Shown: positions 26,943 to 36,465 of the stretch, in pieces
Layout of the letters: each line of letters opens with the position of its first letter
Numbering within the stretch: the first letter of the stretch is position 1
DNA from: Lachnospiraceae bacterium
GTDB taxonomy: Bacteria > Bacillota > Clostridia > Lachnospirales > Lachnospiraceae
Assembly (NCBI GenBank): GCA_022796795.1
Contig: JAAWJI010000019.1
Span: 1-64,000, forward strand
Length of the DNA: 64,000 nucleotides
Direction of reading: 5' to 3'
The notes under the pieces: generated by a model
Database searches by the model: none
Told to the model about the DNA's origin: nothing
Seen by the model: the letters and a program-made list of their open reading frames with translations, nothing else
Position numbers and translations under genes: made by a program

Positions 26943-27617
26943 CTATTTCTCAATATCCCGGTTGTTGTACAATTCCTTCATTTCCTCCACCGGCTTCTGC
27001 ATGATCTGCTCAAGCAGGCTGTCAAATTCCCCGCTGCCTATGGCTTCCACCCGCTCTGCCAGATGCTGGGACTTGGGCGCAATATATTTGCCGGTCAGGC
27101 GTCTGGCCAGCACGCCTACCATAGGATGAGATATTCCTGCCGGGCACCGGGAGGTACAGATGCCGCAGCCGATGCAGTCAAAGGACTCCTCCGCGCATTT
27201 CTCAAAATCTCCCCGCTGTGCATAGGCAATGTATTGCATTACGTTCAGACTCTGAGGACATCCCTTGGTACAGGCGTTGCAGCCGATGCAGCTGTAGATC
27301 TCCGGATAAAGCTCCATCATCACCTGCTGCTTCGCGCTGATCTCCTCCATATCATAGTTCCGTTTATCTGTGGGGAAGAAGGGAAGGGTGGCCACATACA
27401 TGCCCTCCTGCACCTGAGTCTGGCAGGCCAGGCAGGTCTTCAGCTCATTATTTCCCTTAATCCGGTAGATGGTGGCACAGGCTCCGCAAAAGCCGTGGCG
27501 GCAGCCGCAGCCCCGCACCAGCTTGTAGCCTGCGTATTCCATGGCAGTCATGATCGTAAGCTCCGCCGGCACGGAATACTGTTTTCCAAAAAAGTATACA
27601 TTTACCATTTCCTGCAT
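26943..27617 (-). CDS. frdB: Fumarate reductase-type iron-sulfur subunit (2Fe-2S ferredoxin domain + two 4Fe-4S motifs)
   Basis: GCGCRHGFCGACATIYRIKG...TCLAC; CIGCNACTKGCP; CIGCGICTSRCP. Confidence 0.8.
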   Translation of the reverse strand: MQEMVNVYFFGKQYSVPAELTIMTAMEYAGYKLVRGCGCRHGFCGACATIYRIKGNNELKTCLACQTQVQEGMYVATLPFFPTDKRNYDMEEISAKQQVMMELYPEIYSCIGCNACTKGCPQSLNVMQYIAYAQRGDFEKCAEESFDCIGCGICTSRCPAGISHPMVGVLARRLTGKYIAPKSQHLAERVEAIGSGEFDSLLEQIMQKPVEEMKELYNNRDIEK

Positions 27618-27639
27618 TATTATATACCAGTCCTTTCTA

Positions 27640-28494
27640 TCAATACTCCGGAGGCAATTCGTCAATCTCGTCACAGCGGAACACCGGTCCGTCTTTGCAG
27701 ACGTATTTGGATCCGATGTTACAGCGGCCGCATTTTCCGATGCCGCATTTCATGCGGAGCTCCAGCGTGGTGTAAACCTGTGTCTTGGAAAATCCCATTT
27801 CCATCAGGGCGGCCAGCACGAATTTGATCATGATGGGCGGGCCGCAGACCAATACGGTCTTGTCTGTGGAGAATTCCAGCTCTTTTAAGTAGGAGGGAAC
27901 AAAGCCTACGTGGCCGTCCCAGCCCTCCTGCTCCCGGTCAATGGTCAGATACACGTCTACCCCTTCGGTCTTGCACCAAACTTGCTGAATCTCCTCCAGC
28001 TGAACCAGATCATCGGCGGATCGGGATCCGTAGAGGATTTCCACAGTGCCGTAGTTTTCCCGGTTATCCAGTACATAGTTGATTACAGAGCGCAGGGGGG
28101 CAAGGCCGATTCCTCCGGCGATGAACAACAGGTTCTGCCCCTTCAGGGCCTCTTCCACCGGAAACGCGTTTCCATAGGGTCCACGGACTGTAATTTCCTC
28201 GCCTACGCTCATACCGTGAAGGCAGTCGGTAAGGGTGCCGCAGCGCTTGATGGAAAACTCCTGGTATTCCTTGTTAGTGGGGGAGGAGGTGATGGAGAAC
28301 ATGGCCTCTCCCACTCCCGGCACGGACACCATGGCGCACTGGCCCGGCATGTGTTCAAAGAGCTTTTTCCCGTCTCTTCCCACTACCCGGAATGTTTTTA
28401 CGTCCGGGGTCTCCGTGCGGATGTCCGTGATCACGCCGATCATGGGAATCAGCATTTCCTGCCTGTGATTTCCGCCGCATGTACAGGTACTCAT
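27640..28494 (-). CDS. FAD/NAD(P)-binding oxidoreductase (FlxA / hydrogenase-gamma / AsrB-like)
   Basis: FNR-like fold: VRGPYGNAFPVE, FIAGGIGLAPLRSVINYV, VLVCGPPIMIKFV; C-terminal CGIGKCGRCNIGSKYVCKDGPVF cluster motif. Confidence 0.9.
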   Translation of the reverse strand: MSTCTCGGNHRQEMLIPMIGVITDIRTETPDVKTFRVVGRDGKKLFEHMPGQCAMVSVPGVGEAMFSITSSPTNKEYQEFSIKRCGTLTDCLHGMSVGEEITVRGPYGNAFPVEEALKGQNLLFIAGGIGLAPLRSVINYVLDNRENYGTVEILYGSRSADDLVQLEEIQQVWCKTEGVDVYLTIDREQEGWDGHVGFVPSYLKELEFSTDKTVLVCGPPIMIKFVLAALMEMGFSKTQVYTTLELRMKCGIGKCGRCNIGSKYVCKDGPVFRCDEIDELPPEY

Positions 28495-29516
28495 TGCGCG
28501 TCACCTCCCAGCTTCTTGATTACTTTTACAATGTTTAACGAGGCAGGGCACTTGCTGACGCAGCGGCCGCAGCCCACACAGGAAAACATTCCCTCGTTAT
28601 TGTCCGGATAGTACACAAGCTTGTGCATAAACCGCTGGCGGAACCGCTGCATCTGGCTGGTCCGCATGTTTCCATGAGCCATCATGGTAAAATCCGAATA
28701 CATGCAGGAATCCCAGCAGCGATAACGCTGCACGCCCTCTTTGGTATTAAAATCCCTGATATCGTAGCACTGGCAGGTAGGGCACACAAAAGTACAGGTG
28801 CCGCAGGCCAAGCAAGGATGATACAGTTCCTCCCATCTGGGAGAGTCAAAGAGCTCCATGGTGCTCTTTTCCCGGAATACGGACAGGTCCAAATGGGAAT
28901 AGGGAAGCTTGTCGATCACAGCCCGGATATGCTCCTGCTCTTCCTCCACAGCCTTTTCCTCTGCTTCTGTAAGCAGTTCCTTCACCTGATCCGTCAAAGC
29001 CTTTCCTTTTTCTGTCAGAGCCTTCCAGTACAGCTCCTCCCCGATAAACCAGCAGGCCACATCTGCCCCAGGCGCTGCGGCGTCGATGCCAAACACCTTG
29101 CAAAAACAGGTTTCTTCCGGCTCATGGCAGGCCAGTGCCACCACGGTTCCATGCTCCCGGCGGGCCGCATAAAAGCTGTCCACTGCATCCTTTAAAAATA
29201 CGTTGTCCAACACCTTTAATCCCTGCACGTCGCAGGCTCTCATGCCAAAGACCACAAAGGGAGTCTCCTGAAGTTTAGCCGGATCAATGGCAAGCTTGCC
29301 CTCCTCTTTCCTGCAGCTATAGAGGGTTTCGCTTTGGGGAAAGAAGCAGTCCTTTCCTGATTTTACTGTTTTTAAGGTGTTCAGATCTACATCTGCATCT
29401 CCACTCCAGAGCCCAAAATTGGCCTGGCCGCTTTTCTGAATGGGCAGAAACAGATCTTCCCTGGCCGCGATTGCTGCCAGAAGCCCTGGCAGCTGGCTTT
29501 TCTCTATCTTATACAT
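28491..29516 (-). CDS. 4Fe-4S protein, AsrA/HydB-like (FlxB-like)
   Basis: FGMRACDVQGLKVLD; CLACGTCTFVCPTCQCYDI; CVGCGRCVSKCP. Confidence 0.85.
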   Translation of the reverse strand: MYKIEKSQLPGLLAAIAAREDLFLPIQKSGQANFGLWSGDADVDLNTLKTVKSGKDCFFPQSETLYSCRKEEGKLAIDPAKLQETPFVVFGMRACDVQGLKVLDNVFLKDAVDSFYAARREHGTVVALACHEPEETCFCKVFGIDAAAPGADVACWFIGEELYWKALTEKGKALTDQVKELLTEAEEKAVEEEQEHIRAVIDKLPYSHLDLSVFREKSTMELFDSPRWEELYHPCLACGTCTFVCPTCQCYDIRDFNTKEGVQRYRCWDSCMYSDFTMMAHGNMRTSQMQRFRQRFMHKLVYYPDNNEGMFSCVGCGRCVSKCPASLNIVKVIKKLGGDAQ

Positions 29517-30509
29517 CTATCTTTTCCCCCTTTCACCGGAGGAACGCTCCACCACCACGCCGGGCTCCGCATCCTCAAAGGTAAAGTCGGTCAGGGGCCC
29601 ACGACTGTCCGTGTCCTCTCCCGCCTGATAGGTTCCATAGAGCTCATTGATATCCTTGATAAATTTCCGGTTGAGAAGATGCAGAGGGATCCTCTGGGGA
29701 CATACCCGGCTGCACTCTCCGCAGTCCGTACAGCGGCCTGCCACGTGGAAGGCCCGGATAATATGGAACATCTGCTCCTCAAAGGTATCTGCATTGGCCT
29801 TCTGGGCGCTGTCAAACTGGTTGCTGTCAAAGACGCATTTGAGACAGCTGCAGGCCGGACACACGTTCCGGCAGGCGTTGCAGCGGATGCACCGGGAAAG
29901 CTCTCCCTGCCAGAAGGCAAAGCGCTCCTCTGGACTCATGGCCTCCAGCTCCTCCACCTGGGCAAAACGGTTGCCCACAGGACCGGCCTCCTCGCCTTCC
30001 TCTGCGCCGATCAGCTCGTCGTAAACCTGATGAGTCTTTCCCTTGCATACGGTGCAGCGCTCCAAAAGAGCATCCCCAAAGGGCATCTCTTTTTCCCCAT
30101 AGATGGTCTGTACCTTTAAAAGGTCCCCCTCCTGGCAGACGCTCTCAATGCCCTTGATGCCTGCGTCTTTCATCTTTTCCACATCCAGAGTTCCCTTGCA
30201 GCCCACTCCGATGATGTATGTATTCTCCCGTTTCACCCGGTGCTCCTTGATCAGCTGATTAAAGCTGTAGGTATCGCAGGGCTTTAAGAATACCAGAGTT
30301 TTTCCCTCCAGCTTTCCTGCCTGAATCATATATTTGCTCAGATTCGCGCCGCAGAACCCGTCATACACAAAATCAGAAAGCTCCTCCGGGCTGTTGAAAT
30401 AGGCTGGTTCCGGATTATATCCCAGATCTCCCTGCTTCCATCCCAAGACACGGACTACGCTGCCGTCTGCCAGGAGCTCTTTTGCTCTCTCTACTAATCT
30501 CTCTTGCAT
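29517..30509 (-). CDS. 4Fe-4S dicluster protein (FlxC-like)
   Basis: CIRCNACRNVCPACSCLKCVFDS; CTDCGECSRVCPQRIPLHLLNRKFIKDI. Confidence 0.82.
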   Translation of the reverse strand: MQERLVERAKELLADGSVVRVLGWKQGDLGYNPEPAYFNSPEELSDFVYDGFCGANLSKYMIQAGKLEGKTLVFLKPCDTYSFNQLIKEHRVKRENTYIIGVGCKGTLDVEKMKDAGIKGIESVCQEGDLLKVQTIYGEKEMPFGDALLERCTVCKGKTHQVYDELIGAEEGEEAGPVGNRFAQVEELEAMSPEERFAFWQGELSRCIRCNACRNVCPACSCLKCVFDSNQFDSAQKANADTFEEQMFHIIRAFHVAGRCTDCGECSRVCPQRIPLHLLNRKFIKDINELYGTYQAGEDTDSRGPLTDFTFEDAEPGVVVERSSGERGKR

Positions 30510-30940
30510 CGCAGATCCTCCAATCTCACATTTTCGCCCAGAGAATGAATCTTTGCCACAAATTCATTCATGGTGGTGGAGAACTTAACTCCCTCAGCGG
30601 CGGACACCCATTCCACCCGGGTCCGCCCGTTCTCCACGCCCAGATAGTCCAGCATGGAAAACAGAAGGGTCATTCTTCTTCTCGCATAATAGTTGCCGGT
30701 GGTATAATGGCAGTCTCCCGGATGGCAGCCGCACAGGATCACGCCGTCGGCTCCCCGCTGGAAGGCTCTGAGGATAAACATGGGATTTACCCGGCAGGAA
30801 CAGGGCACCCGGATGATTTTCACATCTGCCGGATACGAAAGCCTGCTGCTTCCCGCCAGGTCTGCGCCTGCATAGCTGCACCAGTTGCAGCAAAAGGCCA
30901 CGATCTTGGGCCGGAATTCTTTCTTCTCTTCTACCTGCAT
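30494..30940 (-). CDS. mvhD: Hydrogenase iron-sulfur subunit MvhD/FlxD
   Basis: FCCNWCSYAGADLAG; RVPCSCRVNP; GVILCGCHPGDCHYTTGNYYARRR. Confidence 0.92.
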   Translation of the reverse strand: MQVEEKKEFRPKIVAFCCNWCSYAGADLAGSSRLSYPADVKIIRVPCSCRVNPMFILRAFQRGADGVILCGCHPGDCHYTTGNYYARRRMTLLFSMLDYLGVENGRTRVEWVSAAEGVKFSTTMNEFVAKIHSLGENVRLEDLRCKRD

Positions 30941-32931
30941 ATCGCATCCACCTCCGCAAGAATTTGTCTGTTTGAGAAGCCCTGCAAATCCATGGCTCCC
31001 GAGGGACATGCCACCGTGCAGGCGCCGCAGCCCTGACAGAGGGCGCTGTTCACCAGGGCCACACGCCGGTTCTCCCGGATGCCGTGATCATTGACCTCCT
31101 TCTCTATATAAGAGATGGCTCCGTAGGGGCACACCTTCTCACAGGAGGAACAGCCGTTGCACAAAAGCTCGTCGGACTTGGCCACACAGGGATTGGTAAC
31201 CAGATGATCCTTGGCCAGAAGTCCCACCACCTTTACGGCAGCCGCACCGGCCTGAGCTACGGTTTCCGGAATATCCTTGGGTCCCTGGCACACGCCGGAG
31301 AGGAAGATTCCCGCTGTGGGAGATTCCACCGGACGCAGCTTTGCATGGGATTCCGTGAGGAAATTATTCGTGTCAATACTGGCCGTCAGCATGGTTGCGA
31401 TTTTCCGCACATCCGGATTGGGTTCAATGGCCGTAGCCAACACCACCATATCCGTCTCCATGAGAATTCTCCGGTTGTCGATAAGATCCACGCCCTGTAC
31501 CAGCAGCTTATCCCCCTTCTCCACAACCTTTCCTACCTGGCCCTTAATATAGTTTACGCCGTACTCCTCCACGGCCCGGCGGTAGAATTCGTCGAAATTC
31601 TTTCCTGGGGTACGCACGTCAATGTAGAATACGGTCACTTCCACATCCGGATATTTATCCCGGATCAGCATGGCGTGCTTGGCCGTGTACATGCAGCAGA
31701 TCTTGGAGCAGTAGCTCTTTCCTCTCTTGTCTGCGCAGCGGGAGCCTACGCACTGGATGAACACCATGGATTTGGGCGCCCGGTGATCCGACATGCGCTC
31801 CAGATGTCCCTTGGTGGGTCCTGCCGCATTCATGATCCGCTCCAGCTCCAAAGAGGTGATGACATCCGGGCTGGATGCGTAGGAATATTCCTCAAATTTG
31901 TCAAGCTTGATGGTATCGAAACCGGTAGCCACCACAATGGCTCCGTAATTCTGTGTTACAATCTCATCTTTCTGCTCGTAGTCAATGGCTCCGGCCTGGC
32001 AGACCTTGGAGCAGACGCCGCATTTTCCCGTCTTGAACTTGGTGCAGTGTTCCCGGTCAATCACCGGCACATTGGGAATAGCCTGGGCAAAGGGGGTGTA
32101 AATGGCGCTTCTTGTATTGAGGCCCCGGTTAAATTCGCTGGGCGCCTTCTTGGAAGGACATTTCTCCTGGCAGACTCCGCAGCCGGTACACTTGCTCATA
32201 TCTACGCTGCGTGCTTTTTTGCGGATGTCCACGGTAAAATCACCCACAAAGCCGGATACCTTTTCCACCTCGCTGTATGTATAGATGGTAATCTTCTCAT
32301 GGGCTGCCGCCTCCACCATCTTGGGCGTGAGAATACAGGCGGAGCAGTCCAGGGTGGGGAAGGTCTTATCCAGCTGGGACATTCTGCCTCCGATACTGGG
32401 CGTCTTCTCCACAATGTCTACTTCATAGCCTGCGTCCGCAATGTCCAATGCGGTCTGGATTCCGGCAATGCCTCCTCCGATCACCAGGGCCCGCTTTACC
32501 ACCCGGCTGGTTCCTGCCTGCAGCGGCGCGTTCAGCATCACCTTGGCAATGGCCGCCCGGGCCAGGATCACGGCTTTTTCTGTGCCCTCCTCCATATCCT
32601 TATGGATCCAGGAGCAGTGCTCTCGAATATTGGCGATCTCAACCATATAGGGGTTGAGGCCTGCCCGCTGGGCTGCCTGGCGGAATGTATTCTCATGCAT
32701 TCGGGGCGAGCAGGAGCACACCACGATGCCTGTGAGATTTTTTTCTTCAATCGCCTGACGGATTTTCAGCTGACCAGCTTCAGAGCACATATACTGATAG
32801 TCCTCTGCATGGACGACTCCCGGCTCCTTTGCCACAGCCTCCACTACCCGAACCACGTCCACAGTGGCCGCAATATTGGATCCGCAATGACAGACGAATA
32901 CTCCTATTCTTTGCACTCGGTTCACCTCCAA
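30931..32931 (-). CDS. hdrA: CoB-CoM heterodisulfide reductase HdrA-like electron-bifurcating flavoprotein
   Basis: GVFVCHCGSNIAATVDV; VVCSCSPRMHENTFR; ALVIGGGIAGIQTALDIADAGYEVDIVEKTPSIGGRM; C-terminal ferredoxin motifs CNGCSSCEKVCP, CQGCGACTVACP. Confidence 0.95.
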   Translation of the reverse strand: MEVNRVQRIGVFVCHCGSNIAATVDVVRVVEAVAKEPGVVHAEDYQYMCSEAGQLKIRQAIEEKNLTGIVVCSCSPRMHENTFRQAAQRAGLNPYMVEIANIREHCSWIHKDMEEGTEKAVILARAAIAKVMLNAPLQAGTSRVVKRALVIGGGIAGIQTALDIADAGYEVDIVEKTPSIGGRMSQLDKTFPTLDCSACILTPKMVEAAAHEKITIYTYSEVEKVSGFVGDFTVDIRKKARSVDMSKCTGCGVCQEKCPSKKAPSEFNRGLNTRSAIYTPFAQAIPNVPVIDREHCTKFKTGKCGVCSKVCQAGAIDYEQKDEIVTQNYGAIVVATGFDTIKLDKFEEYSYASSPDVITSLELERIMNAAGPTKGHLERMSDHRAPKSMVFIQCVGSRCADKRGKSYCSKICCMYTAKHAMLIRDKYPDVEVTVFYIDVRTPGKNFDEFYRRAVEEYGVNYIKGQVGKVVEKGDKLLVQGVDLIDNRRILMETDMVVLATAIEPNPDVRKIATMLTASIDTNNFLTESHAKLRPVESPTAGIFLSGVCQGPKDIPETVAQAGAAAVKVVGLLAKDHLVTNPCVAKSDELLCNGCSSCEKVCPYGAISYIEKEVNDHGIRENRRVALVNSALCQGCGACTVACPSGAMDLQGFSNRQILAEVDAICR

Positions 32932-32939
32932 CCTTTCTG

Positions 32940-33332
32940 TTATTTGCTGTATTTCCGAAATGCGCTTGCCAGAAGCTGCTGGGGCAGCTCTTCATTCAGA
33001 AGCTCCGGAATCTCGTTTGCTGTCAGGGCATTTTCCCCACGCTGGCGGATCACCATGAGCCGGACAGCCTCGATCAATCTGGCCGGCTTCACATCCCGGG
33101 GACACCGCTCCACACAGGCAAAGCAGGAAAGACATTTCCAGATACTGGCAGACTCCAAAAGAGCCTGTACATTTCCGTTCTGTACATAAGACACAAACTG
33201 ATGGGGACGGATATCCATCTCCTCATAGGCCGGACAGGAAGCGGAGCACTTTCCGCATTTCATACATTTTTTCGTATCCACGCCGCTGATTTCCCTGATG
33301 AGAACGGCCTGCTCTTGTTCTGTTCTATGCAT
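32940..33332 (-). CDS. hdrC: HdrC-like 4Fe-4S subunit
   Basis: CMKCGKCSASCPAYEEMDIRPHQFVSYVQ; CLSCFACVERCPRDVKPARLIEAVR. Confidence 0.93.
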   Translation of the reverse strand: MHRTEQEQAVLIREISGVDTKKCMKCGKCSASCPAYEEMDIRPHQFVSYVQNGNVQALLESASIWKCLSCFACVERCPRDVKPARLIEAVRLMVIRQRGENALTANEIPELLNEELPQQLLASAFRKYSK

Positions 33333-34134
33333 GCTCTTCGCCCTCCTGTTCCTCCTTAAGTCCCAGCGCCTCCGCCAGAAGCTCTGTCAGATAGCGGACC
33401 GGAAGCGCCTCCCTGCTGCCGGTGTTTTTCAGGTTGTACAGGCACAGGGGACAGGCGGTAATCAGTTCCTCTGCTCCCTTCTCTGCCGCAGATTCCATCA
33501 CCTGGTCCACCAGACTTCCTGCCAAAGCTTTCTCCTTCAAAGAAACGTAACCACCGCAGCACTCATTTCGGTAAGGATATACCACAGCCTCACCCCCCAG
33601 CGCCCGAATAAAATCTTCCATGATCCTGGGATTTTCCGGATCGTCAAAAGCCATGACAGAGCTTGGGCGAAGCAGCATACAACCGTAGTAGGCCCCGATC
33701 TTTCGTCCTGTCAAAGGCTTAACCACTTTTTCCCTCAGGACGTCAAAGCCCAACCGGTCCCGGAGTACCTCCAGGAAATGCAAAACCTTGGTTTCTCCCT
33801 CATAGGGAGTATCAAGCTTCAGATAATTGTTTGCTCTGGTACGAATATCCTCCACATGCTCCATGTCATCGTTGACTCGCTTGATCACATGATGACAGGC
33901 AGAACAAAGCGTCACCAGCTCCTGGCCCTTTTCCTTGGCGCTGTTCAGGGCCCGCACCGCAGACAGCTTGGTGGCAATCTCGTCGCTGGCCTGGGGATAC
34001 ACAGCGCCGCAGCACTGCCATTCCTCAATCTCCTCCAGGGTAAAACCCAGAGCCTGGGCCGACATTCTGGCATACCGGTCCAGCTCTTGAGCCTTGTTTT
34101 TTAAGGTACAGCCCGGATAATAGCTATATACCAT
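33325..34134 (-). CDS. hdrB: HdrB-like subunit (two CCG domains)
   Basis: YYPGCTLKNKAQELD... EWQCCGAVYP...CSACHHVIK; YYGCMLLRPS...NECCGGYVSL...CPLCLYNL. Confidence 0.94.
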   Translation of the reverse strand: MVYSYYPGCTLKNKAQELDRYARMSAQALGFTLEEIEEWQCCGAVYPQASDEIATKLSAVRALNSAKEKGQELVTLCSACHHVIKRVNDDMEHVEDIRTRANNYLKLDTPYEGETKVLHFLEVLRDRLGFDVLREKVVKPLTGRKIGAYYGCMLLRPSSVMAFDDPENPRIMEDFIRALGGEAVVYPYRNECCGGYVSLKEKALAGSLVDQVMESAAEKGAEELITACPLCLYNLKNTGSREALPVRYLTELLAEALGLKEEQEGEEHA

Positions 34135-34171
34135 TTAGCGAACCTCCTTCTCTCTCCCGCATCCCGGGTGT

Positions 34172-35119
34172 TTAAATCTCAATCTGTGCGATCACAGCTT
34201 TCAGGGCGTTGGCGCTGGCCTGCAGCTTTGCGATCTCTTCCTTATTCATCCGCATGGGAACCTTCCCCTGGATTCCATTGGGGCCAACCAGCGTCAGGGT
34301 GCTTAAGCACACGTCCTCAATGCCATACTCTCCGTGCATCATGGAAGAGACTGTGGCGATGGAATCCGAAGCGGCCACCACAATATTGCAAAGCTTGCAC
34401 ACAGCCGCAGAAACAGCGTAGAAGGTAGCTCCTTTGTTGGCAATGATAGCTCCGCCGGATTTCTGTACATACTCCAGCATGCCATCCTTATCCACCGGCT
34501 CAATGTCTCTTCCCATGCTCTTCATCAGCTCATAGTATTCGTCTGTACTGGTTCCGGATATGTAAGCCCCGGTCCAGGGAATAAAGGAGGTATCCCCATG
34601 CTCTCCAAACACATAGGCATGGATATTTCTCTGCGCCACCTGGAAGTGCTCGGACAGACCGCATTTGAGACGAGCCGTATCCAAAATGGTTCCGGAACCG
34701 ATAATCTGATTCTCCGGAAGACCGGAAATCTTGGTAAACACATAGGTCATAATGTCCACCGGATTGCTGACAATAATATACAGGGCATGGGGGGCTGCCT
34801 TCACAATCTCAGGCGTAATACCCTTCAAAATATTCACATTGGTCTGAGCCAGGTCAATCCTGGTCTGTCCTGGCTTTCTGGGAAGTCCGGAGGTAATAAT
34901 CACAATATCCGAATCTTTGGCATCCTCGTACTCTCCATTTACAATATTAATGGGATCCCGAAAACAGGTGCCCTGGAGGATATCCATAACCTCCCCCTCC
35001 ACCTTTTCCTTATTGATGTCGATCATGACAATCTCGGAGGCAATCTCCTCCTTGGTCAGCGTATAGGCAATGGTGGAACCTACGCTTCCTGCACCAATGA
35101 TGGTAATTTTACTGCTCAT
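34172..35119 (-). CDS. LDH/MDH superfamily dehydrogenase, probably malate dehydrogenase of the LDH-like type
   Basis: ITIIGAGSVGSTIAYTL; substrate loop SGLPRKPGQTR with Arg at the Gln/Arg discriminator; EHGDTSFIPW catalytic His. Confidence 0.85.
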   Translation of the reverse strand: MSSKITIIGAGSVGSTIAYTLTKEEIASEIVMIDINKEKVEGEVMDILQGTCFRDPINIVNGEYEDAKDSDIVIITSGLPRKPGQTRIDLAQTNVNILKGITPEIVKAAPHALYIIVSNPVDIMTYVFTKISGLPENQIIGSGTILDTARLKCGLSEHFQVAQRNIHAYVFGEHGDTSFIPWTGAYISGTSTDEYYELMKSMGRDIEPVDKDGMLEYVQKSGGAIIANKGATFYAVSAAVCKLCNIVVAASDSIATVSSMMHGEYGIEDVCLSTLTLVGPNGIQGKVPMRMNKEEIAKLQASANALKAVIAQIEI

Positions 35120-35382
35120 ACTGCTCCTTTCCCCTGGCAGACAGCCAGAACCTTGTGTGATACATATTGTCTATTTTTTAACATACAAAAATAGAAAGAA
35201 AGGGAATCCCTGTTTCTTTCCACATACAGGGAACTCCCCTGGACCTCTGTTTCCTTTTGAGATCCGTGGGAGCGCTTATACCTGATGAAAGTCCTGATTC
35301 CCAAACCTGAAATAAAAATTTCATACTCCCTCCCAACCGTATGATAAGGCGATTGTTCAGAAAGTTTCTTTATGCGATTTTG

Positions 35383-35411
35383 ATTATAGCATATTGTTAA
35401 TGAATTCACAA
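35383..35411 (-). promoter_or_regulatory. Promoter of the mdh-hdr-flx-frd-fum operon
   Basis: Minus strand TTGTGA (35406-35411), 17 bp, TATAAT (35383-35388); about 260-nt leader. Confidence 0.6.
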
Positions 35412-35445
35412 GCCCTAATTTTAATTTCTGGCTGTTTTCCCTGCT

Positions 35446-36465
35446 TTATCCCACCCTGGTCAAAATTCTCACATTCTCCCCAGGCGTATCCCCTGCCAGC
35501 CCGCAGCCAGGCCCCAGAATAAATCCGGTGGCCTCCCTGCCTCCTGCTGCCGCAACGGTCCATGCTAGAGCTTTTTCGATCTGCTCCTTTGTCCCCCTTC
35601 GCAGCAGCAGAGGAGAAATCTGTCCCAGAAGCGCGCATTTGCCTCTGGCCTCCTCCACCGCTTTCTTGAGATCCGTCTTTTCATCAATCTCCAGAATATC
35701 CGCTCCCAGGCTGCACATCTGAGGCATTATGCTGGTGGCGTTTCCGCAGATATGAAGAGAAATCAATCCCCCTGCCTTGTGGACAGCGTCAATCACCTGT
35801 TTTTCCCAGGGCATAGCAAAGGTCTCGTACATGGCCGGGGAAATCACATCCGGCCCTGCCGTACTGTCCCCCATGGAAGTTCCGTGGGCCCCTGCCTCCA
35901 ATAATTTCTCTTCATATAAAATGCAGGCCCTTGTGCAGAACGCCAACAGATCCTGAATATCCTCTTCCAGGTCTTCATCCATAAGATCAATCAACAGCTT
36001 CTCCATGCCATAAAGCAAAGAGGCAAGACTAAAGGGGCCTTGATCGCCTCTTCCCATGACGAATACCTGATCTCCAAAATATTCCCCAAGTCTTCTAACC
36101 GCCTCTATATTGGCTTTTACCATAGGACTTTCCCAGAAATCCTCCGGAATCCGTAAATTTCGGATCTCTCCTGGATCTGTAAGCAAAGGCGCGTGGACTG
36201 CCGGCGGGCCTGCCTTCCGGTAAACTACCGGGCAGCCCAATGCCTCTGCCAGAGCCGCCGTGCCATTTTCCACCAGCAGCATATCCTGACCAAACTCCTT
36301 CCAAAGCTTGATCTGCATCTCTGCCATGGCTTTTCCGTCCTTCACAAACCGGTCATACCCCATTCCGGAGGCTTCCGCACACATGAGAAAATTGTGCAGG
36401 TCTGTGGGCATCCGATCTACAGGTTTCATGTGGATGGCAGCCATGCTGCGCTCATAGGAATTCAT
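35446..36465 (-). CDS. Uroporphyrinogen decarboxylase (UroD/MtaA/CmuA) family methyltransferase-like protein
   Basis: RMPTDLHNFLMC...HICGNATSIMPQMCSLGADILEIDEKTDL... FILGPGCGLAGDTPGENV. Confidence 0.85.
   Translation of the reverse strand: MNSYERSMAAIHMKPVDRMPTDLHNFLMCAEASGMGYDRFVKDGKAMAEMQIKLWKEFGQDMLLVENGTAALAEALGCPVVYRKAGPPAVHAPLLTDPGEIRNLRIPEDFWESPMVKANIEAVRRLGEYFGDQVFVMGRGDQGPFSLASLLYGMEKLLIDLMDEDLEEDIQDLLAFCTRACILYEEKLLEAGAHGTSMGDSTAGPDVISPAMYETFAMPWEKQVIDAVHKAGGLISLHICGNATSIMPQMCSLGADILEIDEKTDLKKAVEEARGKCALLGQISPLLLRRGTKEQIEKALAWTVAAAGGREATGFILGPGCGLAGDTPGENVRILTRVG

Noticed and set aside
31084-33189. 701-aa plus-strand ORF opposite hdrA
   Set aside because: Antisense to a well-supported HdrA; no recognisable domain
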